A DNA stretch of 14,716 nt from Paratractidigestivibacter sp963658035 (GTDB taxonomy: Bacteria; Actinomycetota; Coriobacteriia; Coriobacteriales; Atopobiaceae): NCBI GenBank assembly GCA_963658035.1, contig CAVKOL010000052.1, forward strand, positions 1-14,716, written 5' to 3'. A model generated the notes under the pieces. That model was given only the letters and a program-made list of their open reading frames with translations. It ran no database searches and had not been told where the DNA came from. The position numbers were made by a program, and so were the translations under genes. Shown piece by piece: positions 13,265 to 14,716 of the stretch; the first letter of the stretch is position 1; each line of letters starts with the position of its first letter.

Positions 13265-14505
13265 CCACATCCTTGCAAAACAAGCTGGCGCCGCAGCTCA
13301 CGGGCACCTTGAGCCCACGCGCGCTCGAGCTGGTCAAGCAAAACGTGACCAGCGGGCGTCTGAGCCCCTTTGCCTGCGCCGATGTCTCGTCCATCCGCCG
13401 CGCTCCTGCCGAGCGCGACCGCGACACCGCCATGCGCCCCTCGTTTCTACGCGACGCCGAGAAGATCTTGCACCTGCCCGCCTATAACCGCCTGGCGGGA
13501 AAGACGCAGGTCTTCTCCTTTAGGGCAAACGACGGATTGTGCCGCCGCGGCCTTCACGTGCAGCTCGTTGCCCGCGTCGCCCGCGACATCGGCCGCGCCC
13601 TGGGCCTCAACACCGACCTTATCGAGGCCATCGCCTTGGGCCACGACATCGGCCACACGCCCTTTGGCCACGCCGGCGAGCACTTCTTAAACGACGTCTA
13701 CCACGCCCGCTGCGGCCGCTGGTTCTACCACAACGTGCAGTCGGTGCGCGTCGTCGACGTCTTGGGCGGGCGCAATGTGTCGCTGCAAACCCTTGACGGC
13801 ATCTTGTGCCACAACGGCGAGTTCGAGCAGCAGTCCTTTGAGACCAGCGGCCTGGCCGAGTTCGACACCTTCGACCGCGTGGTGGCCTCGTGCTGGGAAA
13901 ACGGCGACGACGCCATTGGGCACCTGCGCCCCATGACGCTGGAAGGCTGCGTCGTGCGCATCTCGGACATCATCGCCTACGTGGGCAAAGACCGCCAAGA
14001 CGCCATTCGCGCCGGCCTTTTGGACGAGAGCTCCTTTGACGACGGCATGGGCGGCGGCTACAACGCCTGGGCCCTCTCGGCCTTTGTCGCCGATGTGGTC
14101 GAGAACAGCATTGGCAAGGACCACATCGAGATGAGCGAGGCGGGCTTTTTGGAGCTTGCCCGCGCCAAGCGCGAGAACTACGCCAAAATCTACGGCTCGG
14201 CCGAGGTCAACGGTGATTTCTCCGGCGAGGTGGCCGAGCTCTTCGAATCTATATATATGCATGAGCTCGAGGCCCTGCAGGCAGGGGACCAAAACTCGGC
14301 GATCTTTGCCAACCACATCCTGCCTACCCAGCGCCGCCTTTCCTTCTACGGCCAGGACTACCAGTGGGAAGACGACCTTGACCAAACCGTGGCCGATTTC
14401 ATTAGCGCCATGACCGACGACTACTTCATCGCTACGGCCGAGGCCCTTTTCCCAGGTTCTGCCCACTTTCCTAACCACGGCTACTTCGACCTCATTCACC
14501 CTTAG
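13261..14505 (+). CDS. HD-domain deoxynucleoside triphosphate triphosphohydrolase (dGTPase-like)
   Basis: A 414-residue protein of the dGTPase family, which splits a dNTP into deoxynucleoside and tripolyphosphate and so adjusts the DNA precursor pool. The HD metal site is visible as His99 in RRGLHVQLVA, His128-Asp129 in ALGHDIGHTPFGHAGE, and Asp236 in RISDIIAYVGKDRQDA, the last with its typical following segment. NVQSVRVVDVL and LDGILCHNGE are also family blocks. The start codon overlaps the SGNH stop (ATGA), and GGAGAAGG just upstream gives a good ribosome binding site inside the previous gene. In many bacteria this gene precedes dnaG, but no dnaG start is present in the remaining 211 bases. 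Nucleotide specificity is not determined by sequence alone. Confidence 0.9.
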   Translation: MTTSLQNKLAPQLTGTLSPRALELVKQNVTSGRLSPFACADVSSIRRAPAERDRDTAMRPSFLRDAEKILHLPAYNRLAGKTQVFSFRANDGLCRRGLHVQLVARVARDIGRALGLNTDLIEAIALGHDIGHTPFGHAGEHFLNDVYHARCGRWFYHNVQSVRVVDVLGGRNVSLQTLDGILCHNGEFEQQSFETSGLAEFDTFDRVVASCWENGDDAIGHLRPMTLEGCVVRISDIIAYVGKDRQDAIRAGLLDESSFDDGMGGGYNAWALSAFVADVVENSIGKDHIEMSEAGFLELARAKRENYAKIYGSAEVNGDFSGEVAELFESIYMHELEALQAGDQNSAIFANHILPTQRRLSFYGQDYQWEDDLDQTVADFISAMTDDYFIATAEALFPGSAHFPNHGYFDLIHP

Positions 14506-14716
14506 TAACTAATAGTGGTGGCGAAAAGACCTTTGCGGGTTTGCGACGACTTGTGTAGGACTTGTGAATCCCCAAACGCCCCTTGCGCGGGCGGGGAGAG
14601 GAGCGTAAATTAACTCCTTGCGCAACGGCGGCGCAGCGAGCCAAACGAGCTGCTCAGGCCGGGCGCGGTGGACCTTGAGAACCGGATACCGCGATCGAGA
14701 AGATCGGACAAGACAG
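14506..14716 (+). other. Non-coding end of the window, possible rRNA operon leader
   Basis: No reading frame is convincing in these 211 bases. CTTGAGAAC within 14673-14685 resembles the boxA-type sequence found in actinobacterial and firmicute rRNA leaders (TTTGAGAACT-like). CGATC/GATCG at 14692-14706 makes a 5-bp hairpin, and CGCCC/GGGCG at 14577-14593 another. TTGCGG (14533-14538) and TAGGAC (14556-14561) with 17-base spacing is a weak promoter candidate. A 16S gene would have to lie just beyond the window. Confidence 0.35.

Noticed and set aside
1..14716. CRISPR array or insertion sequence
   Set aside because: No regularly spaced repeats, transposase frames or terminal inverted repeats were seen; the only direct repeat of note is the 17-bp pair near 7,850.

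Overview
The window reads as a high-GC Actinomycetota chromosome, most likely a gut Coriobacteriia such as Collinsella. That assignment rests on strongly GC-ending codons, the argJ-argB-argD order, CCA-encoding tRNA genes and the general style of the proteins; it is an inference without any search. One stretch, about 3,600-6,640, is visibly richer in A/T and in codons such as ATA, AGG and TTA than its flanks, and stands out as acquired DNA.

Layout. (1) 1-3,341: the end of an arginine biosynthesis operon, argJ (5' end outside the window), argB and argD. The argJ-argB and argB-argD gaps each carry a hairpin built from the same 9-base arms, about 33 bases before the next start codon. (2) 3,396-3,629: a promoter-like sequence, tRNA-Val(CAC), tRNA-Ala(GGC) and a strong intrinsic terminator. 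(3) 3,630-7,818: a compact cassette that looks like a ribosomally made, post-translationally modified peptide (RiPP) system. It has a 38-residue Cys-rich peptide too short for ordinary gene calling, a terminator/attenuator hairpin, two tandem radical SAM/SPASM enzymes 2 bases apart, and an overlapping MFS exporter. (4) 7,819-9,221: a bidirectional terminator, then a convergent UMF1/Atg22-like MFS transporter on the minus strand. (5) 9,408-10,373: a zinc-dependent phospholipase C-like protein with its own terminator. (6) 10,527-14,505: a tightly packed plus-strand set: PPP-type phosphatase, Cof-type HAD phosphatase, two-domain SGNH hydrolase and an HD-domain dNTP triphosphohydrolase, with short gaps or overlaps. 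(7) 14,506-14,716: non-coding, with a boxA-like stretch suggesting the leader of an rRNA operon beyond the window.

The most interesting part is region 3. The peptide carries two near-identical CxxKDC blocks, one at residues 6-11 and one at 31-36. Each contains a C-x3-D spacing, the spacing that PapB-type ranthipeptide maturases crosslink in freyrasin. The inferred model is that the hairpin keeps peptide message in excess over enzyme message, the two SPASM enzymes modify the two blocks (one each, or in sequence), and the MFS protein exports the product. No peptidase or ABC exporter is present, and the placement of one motif almost at the N-terminus is unlike a standard leader-core precursor.
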